Below, piece after piece: positions 26,983 to 36,146 of a stretch of DNA of 64,000 bases; the stretch's first letter is position 1; each line of letters begins with the position of its first letter. A model generated the notes under the pieces. It worked only from the letters and a program-made list of their open reading frames with translations. It was not told the DNA's origin and made no database searches. The position numbers and the translations under genes are program-made. This DNA comes from Shinella sp. XGS7 (lineage in GTDB: Bacteria > Pseudomonadota > Gammaproteobacteria > Burkholderiales > Burkholderiaceae_C): positions 771,501 through 835,500 of the forward strand of contig NZ_CP084758.1 of assembly GCF_020535565.1 (NCBI RefSeq), read 5' to 3'.

Positions 26983-28016
26983 TCAGAGCGCCGCACGCGG
27001 CAGCCGGTCCACCCGCGCGCGGGTGGCGGCCAGGCCCGGCCGCGCCGCACCGCCGATCACATAGAGCCAGTCGCCCAGCAGCACCGCGCCCAGACCGTGG
27101 CGGGCCTCGGGCAGGCGCAGGGGCTGCTGCCAGCCTTGCCTGTAGCTGTCATAGCACTGCACCAGGTCCAGCACGCCGGCTCCCTGCGCATCGGCGTACT
27201 CGCCGCCGAAGCTGCACAGCCGCGTGCCCAGGGCCACGCTGGCATGGGCGGCCTGAGCCTGGGGGCTGGGCGGCAGGGCCTGCCAGCGCCCGTGCAGGGG
27301 ATCGAAGGCATGCAGGGTCGTGCTGTTGGCGCCCTGCGCTTCGCGCCCTCCCACCAGATAGAGCCAGCCATCGTCCAAGCGCACGGCGGCCGTGCTGCTC
27401 TTGCGCTCGGGCAGCCGGGGCAGACGCCGGCTGCGGCCGTCACGGGTGTCGTAGACCAGGTGCTCGGCGCGGTCTTCGTGATCGCCCCATTGCGCATTGG
27501 CCGCGCCACGCGGGCTGCGACCGCCCAGCAGATGCACCCTCGGCCCTTCGGCCAGCAGGCTGGACTCGGTGAGCGGCAGGGGCAGGCGGCCCACCGTCTC
27601 CCAGCGGCCGGCCGCCTCGTCCAGGCGCAGCACACTGTCCGTAGCGCACCAGTCGCCGCCCGCGCAACGCTCGAAGCCGCCGAAGAGGTAGAGGCGCTGC
27701 GCCACGCTGATCAGCTGGGCATGGTGACGGGGCACGGGCAGCTCGGGGCCCAGGCTCCAGCGCTGCAAGGCCGGATCGAAGACCTGCAGCGCCGCGCTGA
27801 CATGGCCTTGCGCGGCCGGCAGCTCGCTGCTCACGCCACCGGCCACATAGATGCGGCCGCCATGCACGGCCGGGTAGATCTCCTGCACCGCCACGGGCAG
27901 ATCGGGCGCCCGGCTCCAGGCCGTGGCGGCCGACTGGGCCTGCAGGCCGGTGGCCCCAGCAGCAGGGCCAGGGCGAGGAGAGGGCGGCAGCGGAATGTCG
28001 AGGTGGAAGTGCTCAT
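26983..28016 (-). pseudogene. Exported Kelch-repeat beta-propeller protein, frameshifted near the 5' end
   Basis: The body encodes about six Kelch blades with repeated R/YVAGG, LFGGF, LLGGR, YLVGG, SFGGE and YVIGG turns and the spaced Tyr/Trp partners. The natural signal peptide, MSTSTSTFRCRPLLALALLLG, lies in a different frame starting at ATG 28016. It joins the propeller (…GATGLQAQSAATAW) only if one base is added in the 4-C run at 27954-27957. So either the gene is inactivated by a one-base deletion, or there is a homopolymer error. Without the shift the propeller would lack export. Role unknown; exported Kelch proteins include galactose-oxidase-like and sialate mutarotase-like proteins. 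Confidence 0.75.
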
Positions 28017-28106
28017 GGCGGCGCAGGCTAGCACCGCCTCCCGGCTCCAACAAATGCGCTCTTTAGACCCCCTTTAGCCTCGATTTGGCGGCTCTTCAGA
28101 CACCGC

Positions 28107-28757
28107 TCAGCCCGGCTGGCGCAGCAGATTGGACAGCTCCACCGCAGACTTGACGTTCATCTTCTCGAACACCCGCGCGCGGTGGACCTCGACGGTGCGC
28201 ACGCTGATATTGAGCTGGTCGGCAATCAGCTTGTTGGGCAGGCCCTGGATCACCAGGCCCATGACCTCGCGCTCGCGCTCGGTGAGCTCGCCCATGCGCT
28301 GACTCAGCTGGCCGCGCTGGGAACGGGCCGCGATGGCCTGGGCGCTGAGGGCCAGGGCCTGCTCCACCCGGTCCACCAGGGCGTTGTCGGAGAAGGGCTT
28401 CTCCACGAAGTCGAACGCGCCGCGCTTGACCGCGGCCACAGCCGTGGGCACATCGCCATGGCCGGTCAGGAAGATCACGGGCAGGGAGGCGGCCAGGCCG
28501 CGCTCGATCAGGCGCTCGAACAGGGCCAGGCCGCTCATGCCGGGCATGCGCACGTCCAGCAGCAGGCAGCTGGGCGCATCGGGCCAGCCCGCGCCCTGAC
28601 CGGGGCGGGCATCGAGCATGGCCTCGAAGGCCTCGGCGCTGGGGAAGCCCTCGGAGAGCAGGCGGCGCGAGCGCAGCAGCCAGGCCAGGGCGTCGCGCAC
28701 CACGTCCTCGTCATCGACGAGGTACACCATCGGCAGCTTGACCGTTGTCTGTTGCAT
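28107..28757 (-). CDS. Response regulator, receiver plus LuxR-type HTH (DctR/FixJ-like)
   Basis: A 216-residue regulator. The receiver domain (about 10-135) has the acidic pair in [11 protein letters not shown], phosphoacceptor Asp in LLLDVRMPGMSG, Thr in FLTGHGD and Lys in VEKPFSD. The LuxR-type HTH (about 150-210) has LTEREREVMGLV and NKLIADQLNISVRTVEVHRARVFEKM. The start ATG 28757 lies inside the end of the kinase gene (47-bp overlap), so expression is coupled. The FixJ/DctR family activates transport and metabolism genes; the divergent malic enzyme gene is a natural target candidate. Confidence 0.9.
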   Translation of the reverse strand: MQQTTVKLPMVYLVDDEDVVRDALAWLLRSRRLLSEGFPSAEAFEAMLDARPGQGAGWPDAPSCLLLDVRMPGMSGLALFERLIERGLAASLPVIFLTGHGDVPTAVAAVKRGAFDFVEKPFSDNALVDRVEQALALSAQAIAARSQRGQLSQRMGELTEREREVMGLVIQGLPNKLIADQLNISVRTVEVHRARVFEKMNVKSAVELSNLLRQPG

Positions 28758-30867
28758 GCGGGTCTGTCTCCTGCGGAATCGGGCTGGGCGCGCGGCCGGA
28801 AGCGGCGCCGCTGGCCGGATTATCCGCGGGCAGGGTGAAGCGGAATTCGGTGCCGCGGCCTTCGGCCACGGGGCTGCTGAAGTCCATGGCCCCGCCATGC
28901 TGCTCCACCACCGTGCGGCACAGGCTCAGGCCCAGGCCCATGCCCTCGCTGCGGGTGGTGAAGAAGGGCGTGAAGAGCTGCTTGGCCACGCCGGGGGCGA
29001 TGCCGGGGCCGCGGTCGATGATGGCAAAGCTGACCCAGCGCGGGCCGGCACGGCGCACACGCAGCAGCAGCACGCGCTCGGCCAGGGGCGTGGCCGGGTC
29101 CATGGCCTGGATGCCGTTGCGCGTGAGGTTGAGCAGCACCTGCTCGACCATGGTGCGGTCGCAGCGCAGGCGCGGCGCGGGCTGCTCCAGGTCCAGGTCG
29201 ATGCGCGCGCCGCTCTTGCGGGCCTGCAGGCGCACCAGGGGCAGGACGGCGTCCAGCACCTGGTCGGCGCCGATGGCCTCGCGCGCCTGCTCGCGGCGGC
29301 GCACGAAGTCATGCACGCTCTTGATCACGCGGCCGGCCCGCTCGGCCTGCTCGGCGATGCGGGTCACGGCCTGGCGCACCATGGCCGGGGTCTGCGGGTC
29401 CTCGGCCTCGCGCGTCATCAGGTTCAGCGAGGCGGTGGCGTAGCTGGCGATGGCGGCCAGGGGCTGGTTGAGCTCGTGGCTGAGCAGGGAGGCCATCTCG
29501 CCGACGGTGGCCAGGCGGGCCGTGGCCTGCAGGCGCTCCTGCTGCTGGCGCGAGAGCTCCTCCATCTTGCGCTGGCCGCTCACATCCAGCACCGCGCTCA
29601 TCCAGCCGGTCTGCTGGCCCTGGGCGCTGACCAGGGGGGCCTCGTAGATCATCACCGGGAAGCGCTCGCCGCTGCGGCGCATGAACACGGTCTCGAAGCC
29701 CTGGCGCTCCTGGCCGGCCTCCCAGCGTTCGACCCGGCTGCCATGGCGGCGCCAGTACTCGTCCACATGCTCGGGCGGCCAATAGGGCGGGGCCTGGGGC
29801 GGGGCGCCACGGCCCAGCAGCTCCTCGCGCTCGAAACCCACCAGCTTGCAGAAGGCCGGGTTCACATAGGTGATGCGGCCTTCCATATCGCGGGCGCGCA
29901 GGCCCGTGATCAGGGAGTTCTCCATGGCCTGGCGAAAACTCAGCGACTCGGCCAGCGCATGCTCGGCAAAGGCGCGGCGGCGGCCGTCGCGCGCCAGCAG
30001 CAGCACCACGGCAAACAGCGCCAGCGACAGGCCCATGACCAGGGCCGTGGCCAGATTGGGGATCAGCTTGGGCTGGCCGGTGGCGCTGTCCGCGCGCAGC
30101 TGCAGGGTCAGGCCCGGCAGGTCCACCACGCGCTCGGCGATGTAGACGCCAGCGCCGCGGGTCAGGCCGGTGCGGGCCAGGCGGGTGCCATCGCCCTCCA
30201 CAAAGGACATCTCGTTGCTGCGCGCCAGATCGCGCGAGACCGATTCCTCCAGCAGCTGGCGCAGGCCCACCGTGGCCACCAGAAAGGCCGCCACCTCGCC
30301 GGCACGCAGCTGGGGCAGGCACAGGTCCATGACCTCCAGGCCCTCGCCCCCGGGCAGGGGCACGAAATAGCTGCGCGAGTAGAGCTGGGAGCCGTGGCGC
30401 AGGGCCGCGGCACAGGCCAGCTCGGTTTCCAGCTGCAGCTGGTCGCGCCCGATCTGGGTGAAAAGCGGCGCGGTGTAGGGCGAGTTGACGGCCTCCAGCA
30501 CCTCGCGGTGCTCGTCGCGCAGTTCCAGGCGCAGCAGGGGGCGGGTGCGGCGCAGCAGCTCGGCGGCGTCGTCGCGCCAGCGCGGGTCCTGCACGTTCTG
30601 CCAGAGCAGGGCCTGCAGGCCCTGCAGATCGCGGCCGGCCAGCTGCTTGGCGCGCGCCGCCACCTCGGCCGCGGCCAGGTCCACCTGCTCCTGGGCCTTG
30701 GAGGCCTCGTAGCTCAGGGTCAGCAGCACGAGCAGGGTCTGGGCCACCAGCAGCAGGGCCACGAGGGCGCCCCACAGCAGGGCGCGGCGCCAGCGCCGCC
30801 AGCCCCGCAGCACGGGCGGCGAGGGCGGAGGCGGCGGGGGTGAAAGTTCGGTCAGCGGGGCATCCAT
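28711..30867 (-). CDS. Sensor histidine kinase with double-helix periplasmic sensor and PAS (DctS-like)
   Basis: About 718 residues from ATG 30867; an in-frame ATG at 30894 is an alternative start. A proline-rich stretch is followed by helix 1 (about 28-52), a periplasmic domain to about 268, helix 2 (269-292), a PAS domain (about 309-431), His464 in [15 protein letters not shown], and the ATPase domain with [19 protein letters not shown] and GMGLGLSL. The layout (long periplasmic sensor, PAS, HisKA, HATPase, with an overlapping FixJ-type regulator) matches DctS/DctR C4-dicarboxylate sensors. The divergent maeB, a malic enzyme, supports that ligand class but does not prove it. Confidence 0.88.
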   Translation of the reverse strand: MDAPLTELSPPPPPPSPPVLRGWRRWRRALLWGALVALLLVAQTLLVLLTLSYEASKAQEQVDLAAAEVAARAKQLAGRDLQGLQALLWQNVQDPRWRDDAAELLRRTRPLLRLELRDEHREVLEAVNSPYTAPLFTQIGRDQLQLETELACAAALRHGSQLYSRSYFVPLPGGEGLEVMDLCLPQLRAGEVAAFLVATVGLRQLLEESVSRDLARSNEMSFVEGDGTRLARTGLTRGAGVYIAERVVDLPGLTLQLRADSATGQPKLIPNLATALVMGLSLALFAVVLLLARDGRRRAFAEHALAESLSFRQAMENSLITGLRARDMEGRITYVNPAFCKLVGFEREELLGRGAPPQAPPYWPPEHVDEYWRRHGSRVERWEAGQERQGFETVFMRRSGERFPVMIYEAPLVSAQGQQTGWMSAVLDVSGQRKMEELSRQQQERLQATARLATVGEMASLLSHELNQPLAAIASYATASLNLMTREAEDPQTPAMVRQAVTRIAEQAERAGRVIKSVHDFVRRREQAREAIGADQVLDAVLPLVRLQARKSGARIDLDLEQPAPRLRCDRTMVEQVLLNLTRNGIQAMDPATPLAERVLLLRVRRAGPRWVSFAIIDRGPGIAPGVAKQLFTPFFTTRSEGMGLGLSLCRTVVEQHGGAMDFSSPVAEGRGTEFRFTLPADNPASGAASGRAPSPIPQETDPHATDNGQAADGVPRR

Positions 30868-30969
30868 GCAGGGCGCAGTATCCTGTGGGGCCATGCAGCC
30901 CGGATGCGCAGTTTCGCGTATCCGCTGCCGCGCTGGAGGGTTCACACTGCGGGCTGTCAAATGGCTCCC

Positions 30970-30975
30970 TACAAT
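30970..30975 (+). promoter_or_regulatory. Possible -10 element of maeB
   Basis: TACAAT lies 41 bases before the maeB ATG, in the 149-bp divergent region shared with the histidine kinase. No confident -35 hexamer is visible. If the two-component pair controls maeB, its operator should lie here. Confidence 0.3.
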
Positions 30976-31016
30976 CCCTGACCCGCTCTCGCGGCGCCCA
31001 GATACCGAATACGCCT

Positions 31017-33309
31017 ATGCCCACGTCCGAAGAAAAACGCGCCCAGCTCCGCCAAGCCGCCCTGGAGTACCACGAGTTCCCGACCCCCGGCAAGCTCGAG
31101 ATCACCGCCACCAAGCCGCTCGGCAACCAGCGCGACCTGGCGCTTGCCTATTCGCCGGGCGTCGCCGCGCCCTGTCTCGCCATCCGGGACAATCCGGACA
31201 CCGCCGCCGACTATACGGCGCGCGCCAACCTGGTCGCCGTCGTCTCCAACGGCACGGCCGTTCTCGGCCTCGGCAATATCGGTCCGCTCGCCTCCAAGCC
31301 GGTCATGGAAGGCAAGGCCGTCCTGTTCAAGAAATTCGCCGGCATCGACGTCTTCGACATCGAGATCGACGCGCCGACCGTCGGCGAGATGGTCAATGTC
31401 GTTTCCGCGCTGGAGCCGACCTTCGGCGGCATCAACCTCGAGGACATCAAGGCGCCGGAATGCTTTGAGGTCGAACGCCAGTTGCGCGAGAAGATGGACA
31501 TCCCGGTCTTCCACGACGACCAGCACGGCACGGCGATCGTGGTGGGCGCGGCCCTGCTCAACGGCCTGAAGGTGCAGGGCAAGGACATCAAGTCGGTCAA
31601 GCTGGTGACCTCGGGCGCGGGCGCCGCCGCCCTGGCCTGCCTGAACCTGCTGCTCAAGCTGGGCCTGCCGCGCGAGAACATCTATGTGACCGACCTGGCC
31701 GGTGTGGTGTATGAAGGCCGCACCGAGCTGATGGACCCGGACAAGGCCCTGTTCGCCCAGAAGACCGAGGCCCGCAGCCTGCGCGAGGTGATCGACGGCG
31801 CCGACGTCTTCCTCGGCCTTTCGGCCGCCGGCGTCCTGAAGCCGGAACTGCTCGCCCGCATGGCGGAAAAGCCGCTCATCATGGCGCTCGCCAACCCGAC
31901 GCCGGAAATCATGCCCGAAGAAGTCGGCGGTGCGCGACGACGCCATCATCGCCACCGGCCGCTCGGACTACCCGAACCAGGTCAACAACGTGCTCTGCTT
32001 CCCCTACATCTTCCGCGGCGCGCTCGACGTGCGGGCCTCCACGATCAACGACGCGATGAAGATCGCGGCGGTGCGCGCCATCGCCGAGCTGGCCCAGGCC
32101 GAGCAGAGCGAGGTGGTGGCCGCGGCCTATGCCGGCGCCAATCTGAGCTTCGGCCCCGAGTACCTGATTCCCAAGCCCTTCGATCCGCGGCTGATGATGA
32201 AGATCGCCCCGGCCGTGGCCAAGGCCGCCGAGGCCTCGGGCGTGGCCAGCCGCCCGGTCAAGGACATGGACGCCTATCTGGAGAAGCTGCAGAGCTTCGT
32301 CTACGCCTCGGGCACCACCATGAAGCCCATCTTCAACCTGGCCAAGCGCGCGCTGCACAAGCGCGTGGCCTATGCCGAGGGTGAAGAGGAGCGCGTGCTG
32401 CGCGCGGTGCAGGTGGTGGTGGACGAGGGCCTGGCCCGCCCCACCCTGATCGGCCGCCCGGCCGTGATCGCCCAGCGCTGCGAGCGCTTCGGCCTGCGCC
32501 TGCAGGAAGGCCGCGACTACGACGTGGTCAACACCGAGTTCGACGAGCGCTACCGCGACTACTGGCAGACCTACCACCAGATGGCCGAGCGCAAGGGCGT
32601 GACCCAGCAGCTGGCCAAGATCGAGATGCGCCGTCGCCTGACCCTGATCGGCTGCATGATGCTGCACAAGGGCGAGGTGGACGGCATGCTCTGCGGCACC
32701 TGGAGCACGCCCTCCATGCACCTGCAGTACATCGACCAGGTCATCGGCAAGCGCGCCGGCGTCAAGAACTTCGCCTGCATGAACGGCCTGCTGCTGCCGG
32801 GCCGCCAGGTCTTCCTGGTGGACACCCACGTCAACTACGACCCCACGGCCGAGCAGATCGCCGAGATCACCATCATGGCGGCCGAAGAGCTGATGCGCTT
32901 CGGCATTCGCCCCAAGGCGGCCCTGCTCTCGCACAGCAATTTCGGCTCCAGCAACTGCCCCTCGGCCCTGAAGATGCGCGAGGCCCTGGGCCTGATCCAG
33001 GGCCAGGCGCCCTGGCTGGAGGTGGACGGCGAGATGCATGGCGACACCGCCCTGGACGCCAACTACCGCGCCCAGCTGATGCCGCGCTCCACCCTCAGCG
33101 GCGAGGCCAATCTGCTGGTGCTGCCCAATATCGACGCCGCCAACATCAGCTACAACCTGCTGAAGACGGCCGCCGGCGGCGGCATCGCCATCGGCCCGGT
33201 GCTGCTGGGCGCGGCCAAGCCCGTGCATGTGCTCACGCCCTCGGCCACGGTGCGCCGCATCGTGAACATGACGGCCCTGACCGTCGCAGACGCCAACGCC
33301 GCGCGCTGA
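31017..33309 (+). pseudogene. maeB: NADP-dependent malic enzyme with phosphotransacetylase-like domain, frameshifted
   Basis: MaeB decarboxylates malate to pyruvate with NADP. The malic-enzyme part (about 1-430) begins [19 protein letters not shown] and has [25 protein letters not shown] and [11 protein letters not shown]; the C-terminal 330 residues are the inactive phosphotransacetylase-like regulatory domain. At 31926-31929 four bases stand between codons where three or six are needed, so the protein is broken after [11 protein letters not shown] and resumes at [17 protein letters not shown] from about 31110-31535 and 31805-32060 is rhizobial in codon use (CTC, GTC, CCG, GCG), unlike the rest. 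The shift falls inside the second such tract, which suggests an assembly chimera rather than a true pseudogene. Confidence 0.85.
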
Positions 33310-33658
33310 ACGCCAAGTCCGTCCGCCCGAACCCGGGCCCGCCAGCGGGTCCGGGGCCCTGCCGCGCAGGCCTTGCGGCAGGCCGGACGGGGCCTGGCCT
33401 CACGCAAAATCACGGCCTTTAAGCCCGAAAACACGCACCACTCTGGTGCCTATGCCGCCGGCCACGCCCGGGCTTTTACAAAAGTTTGTAAGAGCTCACC
33501 AGGGCATATTTGGCAGCGCTGATCCATGGAGATCAACGCATAGCGGCAGTGTGTGCGCACGCTAACAAAACCCCTGAATCCGGCCTAAGGTCTGGCCCCG
33601 ACTTGAGATTTCCGGTCTCATTCGGTACCATCTTGCTTTCAAAGTTCAGGGTAAACCC
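33310..33658. other. 349-bp intergenic region before the ribonuclease gene
   Basis: No gene found. The first 100 bases after maeB hold GC-rich imperfect inverted repeats (GGGCCCGCCAGCGGG; GCCGGACGGGGCC) without a T-run. Further on is the palindrome TTACAAA-AG-TTTGTAA (33476-33491). The last 150 bases are clearly less GC-rich than the core genome, marking the left edge of an accessory island carrying the ribonuclease and barstar. Confidence 0.5.
33476..33491. promoter_or_regulatory. 16-bp palindrome, candidate operator upstream of the RNase gene
   Basis: TTACAAA and TTTGTAA are perfect inverted 7-mers separated by AG. The site is about 170 bases upstream of the ribonuclease start in an AT-richer segment. 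It could bind a dimeric regulator; no identity is proposed. Confidence 0.35.
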
Positions 33659-34078
33659 GTGTTTTTGCTCGATCGGTCACCGGTGTGGCCATCCTGGCGC
33701 AGGCTTGGTCTGGCCGTCTCCCTGGTGGCGACGCTGGCCTCCGGTGTCTCGGTGCATGCCAAGCCATCGGCCGATGCAAAGCAGGATACGGTGGCCTTGG
33801 CGGATCTGCCTCGCGAAGCGCAGAACACTCATCGCCTTGTTCTGGCCGGGGGACCTTTCCCCTACGACAAGGACGGCACCGTGTTCGGCAACCGCGAGCG
33901 CTTGCTGCCCACCAAGGCCAGGGGCTACTACCGCGAATATACCGTCAAGACGCCGGGCTCCCGCGACCGCGGTGCTCGTCGACTGGTCTGCGGCGGCAAG
34001 CCCCCCACCACACCCGATGCTTGCTATTACACCGACGATCACTACAACAGTTTCAGACGCGTGATCCCCACGCCCTGA
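33659..34078 (+). CDS. Secreted guanyl-specific ribonuclease, RNase Sa/barnase family
   Basis: A 139-residue exported RNase. The GTG at 33659 is used because no ATG precedes the signal peptide (WRRLGLAVSLVATLASGVSVHA, cleaved after about residue 34). The mature part carries the RNase Sa fold: LVLAGGPFPYDKDGTVFGNRE, the catalytic YREYTVKTPG with Glu93, the Arg cluster in SRDRGARR, and the general acid His128 in YYTDDHYNSF. Cys111 and Cys122 could form a disulfide. It should cut single-stranded RNA after guanine. The following gene encodes a barstar-like inhibitor, which would protect the cytoplasm. It may serve RNA scavenging or competition. Confidence 0.9.
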   Translation: MFLLDRSPVWPSWRRLGLAVSLVATLASGVSVHAKPSADAKQDTVALADLPREAQNTHRLVLAGGPFPYDKDGTVFGNRERLLPTKARGYYREYTVKTPGSRDRGARRLVCGGKPPTTPDACYYTDDHYNSFRRVIPTP

Positions 34079-34135
34079 AGCCGGCGAAGTGAACGGCGGC
34101 CAGAGTTCTTGTGACTATCTAGGAGGATCGCGACC

Positions 34136-34531
34136 ATGCTTTTGCAGAACGTCCGTCCCAATATCGTGCAGGCCATACGGGCCTACCGCGTGGAGGACTT
34201 GATGCGCGCCGCCCAGGAGGCTGGCCATCACTTCCTCTACGCCAATCTGAGCGAGGCTCAGTCGAAGCAGGATGTGCTGGAGCTCATCGCCCAGTCATTC
34301 CTCTTCCCCGCACATTTCGGCAAGAACCTGGACGCCCTGCATGACTGCATGACCGATCTGGTCCACAAGTCGGGCGCCCAGCCCGGCTTCGTGGTGGTGC
34401 TGGAGCAGTTGCCCGACAACATCCGCTTTGACCGCGAAGCCCGCGAGCAGCTGCTCGATGTGTTCCGCGACACGGCCGATTACTGGGGCGACCGCAAGGT
34501 CCAGTTCCGGTGTTTCTATTCTTTTCAGTAG
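34136..34531 (+). CDS. Barstar-family ribonuclease inhibitor
   Basis: A 131-residue cytoplasmic protein preceded by AGGAGG at a good distance. The barstar motif is clear: AHFGKNLDALHDCMTDL, where the conserved Asn-Leu-Asp-Ala-Leu-x-Asp-Cys helix blocks the RNase active site, followed by the GFVVVLEQLP strand. It is 57 bases downstream of the RNase gene in the same direction, the standard toxin-then-immunity order. It should bind and inactivate any RNase made inside the cell. The pairing is seen; inhibition is inferred from the family. Confidence 0.9.
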   Translation: MLLQNVRPNIVQAIRAYRVEDLMRAAQEAGHHFLYANLSEAQSKQDVLELIAQSFLFPAHFGKNLDALHDCMTDLVHKSGAQPGFVVVLEQLPDNIRFDREAREQLLDVFRDTADYWGDRKVQFRCFYSFQ

Positions 34532-34566
34532 CCCGCTCCCAAGAAAACGGGTCATGGGAGCGGGCT
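34530..34566 (+). other. Perfect 12-bp stem-loop at the barstar stop codon
   Basis: AGCCCGCTCCCA (34530-34541) pairs exactly with TGGGAGCGGGCT (34555-34566) around a 13-nt loop, and the first arm includes the barstar stop codon. No T-run follows, so it is not a rho-independent terminator; it may stabilise the mRNA end. The true terminator comes 170 bases later. Confidence 0.6.
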
Positions 34567-34735
34567 GCTGAGGTGGCCCCGGTTGCTGAAAAGCCCGCTG
34601 CAAAGAGCAGCAAGACGGCGGCGAACGCCAACTTCGGCATGAACATGCCGATGATGTGCAGCGCCTTCGATACCTCGATGTGGCTCAACGCCGCATGAGT
34701 TTGCGGGGCCGGCCGGCCCCGTACAGATTTGCCCC
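34567..34735. other. Untranslated stretch between barstar and its terminator
   Basis: About 170 bases that I cannot assign. A 62-codon forward frame with no ribosome-binding site and a reverse frame with a hydrophobic start (MPKLAFAAVLLLFAAG) both exist here; neither has convincing support. The sequence is Lys/Ala-rich when read forward. Confidence 0.3.
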
Positions 34736-34764
34736 AAAGGCCTCCGCAGTGCGGAGGCCTTTTT
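34736..34764 (+). terminator. Rho-independent terminator of the RNase-barstar unit
   Basis: AAAGGCCTCCGC-AGT-GCGGAGGCCTTT, a 12-bp perfect stem with a T-run (TTTTTCTTT) directly after. It ends forward transcripts 75 bases before uraA. Confidence 0.9.
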
Positions 34765-34838
34765 CTTTGGAGGCCCCCAAGCGCTGGCGCCGCGGGCCGC
34801 TCCTACACTCCCGGCACTTCAAATAACGAGATCAGCCC

Positions 34839-36128
34839 ATGAACAAAGCCCTCTTCCAATGGCGGGAAGTCCGCCCCGCGCCCGGCGCGGTGGTGGCGCC
34901 CGATGAGCGCCTGCCCTGGCCCCAGACCCTGGCCATGGGCGTGCAGCATGTGATCGCCATGTTCGGCGCCACCGTACTCGCGCCCATCCTGATGGGCTTC
35001 GACCCCAATCTGGCCATTCTGATGAGCGGCATCGGCACGCTGATCTTCTTCGTGCTCACCGGCGGCCGCGTGCCCAGCTACCTGGGCTCGAGCTTCGCCT
35101 TCATCGGCGTGGTGATCGCCGCCACCGGCTATGCCGGGGCCGGCCCCAACCCCCATCTGGGCCTGGCCCTGGGCGGCATCATCGCCTGCGGCCTGATCTA
35201 TATGCTGATGGGCTTTCTGGTCATGGCCGTGGGCACGCGCTGGATCGACGCCCTGATGCCGCCGGTGGTGACCGGCGCCGTGGTGGCCGTGATCGGCCTG
35301 AACCTGGCCGCCATCCCGGTCAAGAACATGGCACCCACGGCCTTTGACGCCTGGATGCAGGGCCTGACCTTTGTCTGCGTGGGCCTGGTGGCCGTGTTCG
35401 CGCGTGGCATGGCGCAGCGCCTGCTGATCCTGCTGGGTCTGATCCTGGCCGGCCTGGTCTACGCGCTGCTGACCAATGGCCTGGGCCTGGGCAAGCCCAT
35501 CGATGTCAGCGGCATCGCGAATGCCCCCTGGTTCGGCCTGCCCAAGTTCAGTGCACCGCGCTTCGACGCCCAGGCCATGCTGCTGATCGCGCCGGTGGCC
35601 GTGGTGCTGATGGCCGAGAACCTGGGCCATCTGAAGGCCGTGGGCGCCATGACCGGCCGCGATCTGGATCCGCTGATCGGCCGCGCCTTCGTGGGCGACG
35701 GCGTGGCCACCATGGTCTCGGGTGCCAGCGGCGGCACCGGTGTGACCACCTATGCCGAGAACATCGGCGTGATGGCCGCCACCCGCATCTACTCCACCGC
35801 CACCTTTGTGGTCGCGGCCCTGATCGCCCTGCTGCTGGGCTTCAGCCCCAAGTTCGGCGCGCTGATCCAGGCCATTCCCCTGGCGGTGATGGGCGGGGTG
35901 TCCATCGTGGTCTTCGGCCTGATCGCCGTGGCTGGCGCCAAGATCTGGGTGGACAACAAGGTGGACTTCAGCGACCAGCGCAATCTGATCGTGGCCGCCA
36001 TCACCCTGATCCTGGGCACCGGCGACTACACGCTCAAGTTCGGTGGTTTCGCCCTGGGTGGCATCGGCACCGCCACCTTCGGTGCGCTAATCCTCTGGGC
36101 CCTGCTGGGCCGCAGCAAGCGGGCCTGA
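34839..36128 (+). CDS. uraA: NCS2-family uracil/pyrimidine permease
   Basis: A 429-residue inner-membrane transporter with about 14 hydrophobic segments. The family motifs are visible: [16 protein letters not shown] early, SSFAFIGVV, and the conserved [19 protein letters not shown] and [19 protein letters not shown] stretches. The last carries the QNxG-like (ENIG) NCS2 signature, which suits uracil. RutG-type permeases are close relatives; with no rut genes nearby uraA is preferred. A TACACT hexamer lies 30 bases upstream. It ends 18 bases before the convergent rsmA. Confidence 0.88.
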   Translation: MNKALFQWREVRPAPGAVVAPDERLPWPQTLAMGVQHVIAMFGATVLAPILMGFDPNLAILMSGIGTLIFFVLTGGRVPSYLGSSFAFIGVVIAATGYAGAGPNPHLGLALGGIIACGLIYMLMGFLVMAVGTRWIDALMPPVVTGAVVAVIGLNLAAIPVKNMAPTAFDAWMQGLTFVCVGLVAVFARGMAQRLLILLGLILAGLVYALLTNGLGLGKPIDVSGIANAPWFGLPKFSAPRFDAQAMLLIAPVAVVLMAENLGHLKAVGAMTGRDLDPLIGRAFVGDGVATMVSGASGGTGVTTYAENIGVMAATRIYSTATFVVAALIALLLGFSPKFGALIQAIPLAVMGGVSIVVFGLIAVAGAKIWVDNKVDFSDQRNLIVAAITLILGTGDYTLKFGGFALGGIGTATFGALILWALLGRSKRA

Positions 36129-36146
36129 TTCAGCCCGCGGCGCCGC

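Noticed and set aside
34284-34688. Minus-strand frame starting with a signal-peptide-like segment (MPKLAFAAVLLLFAAG)
   Set aside because: Most of it lies antisense to the barstar gene, the hydrophobic part comes from reverse-reading Lys/Ala codons, and no ribosome-binding site or homology pattern supports it.
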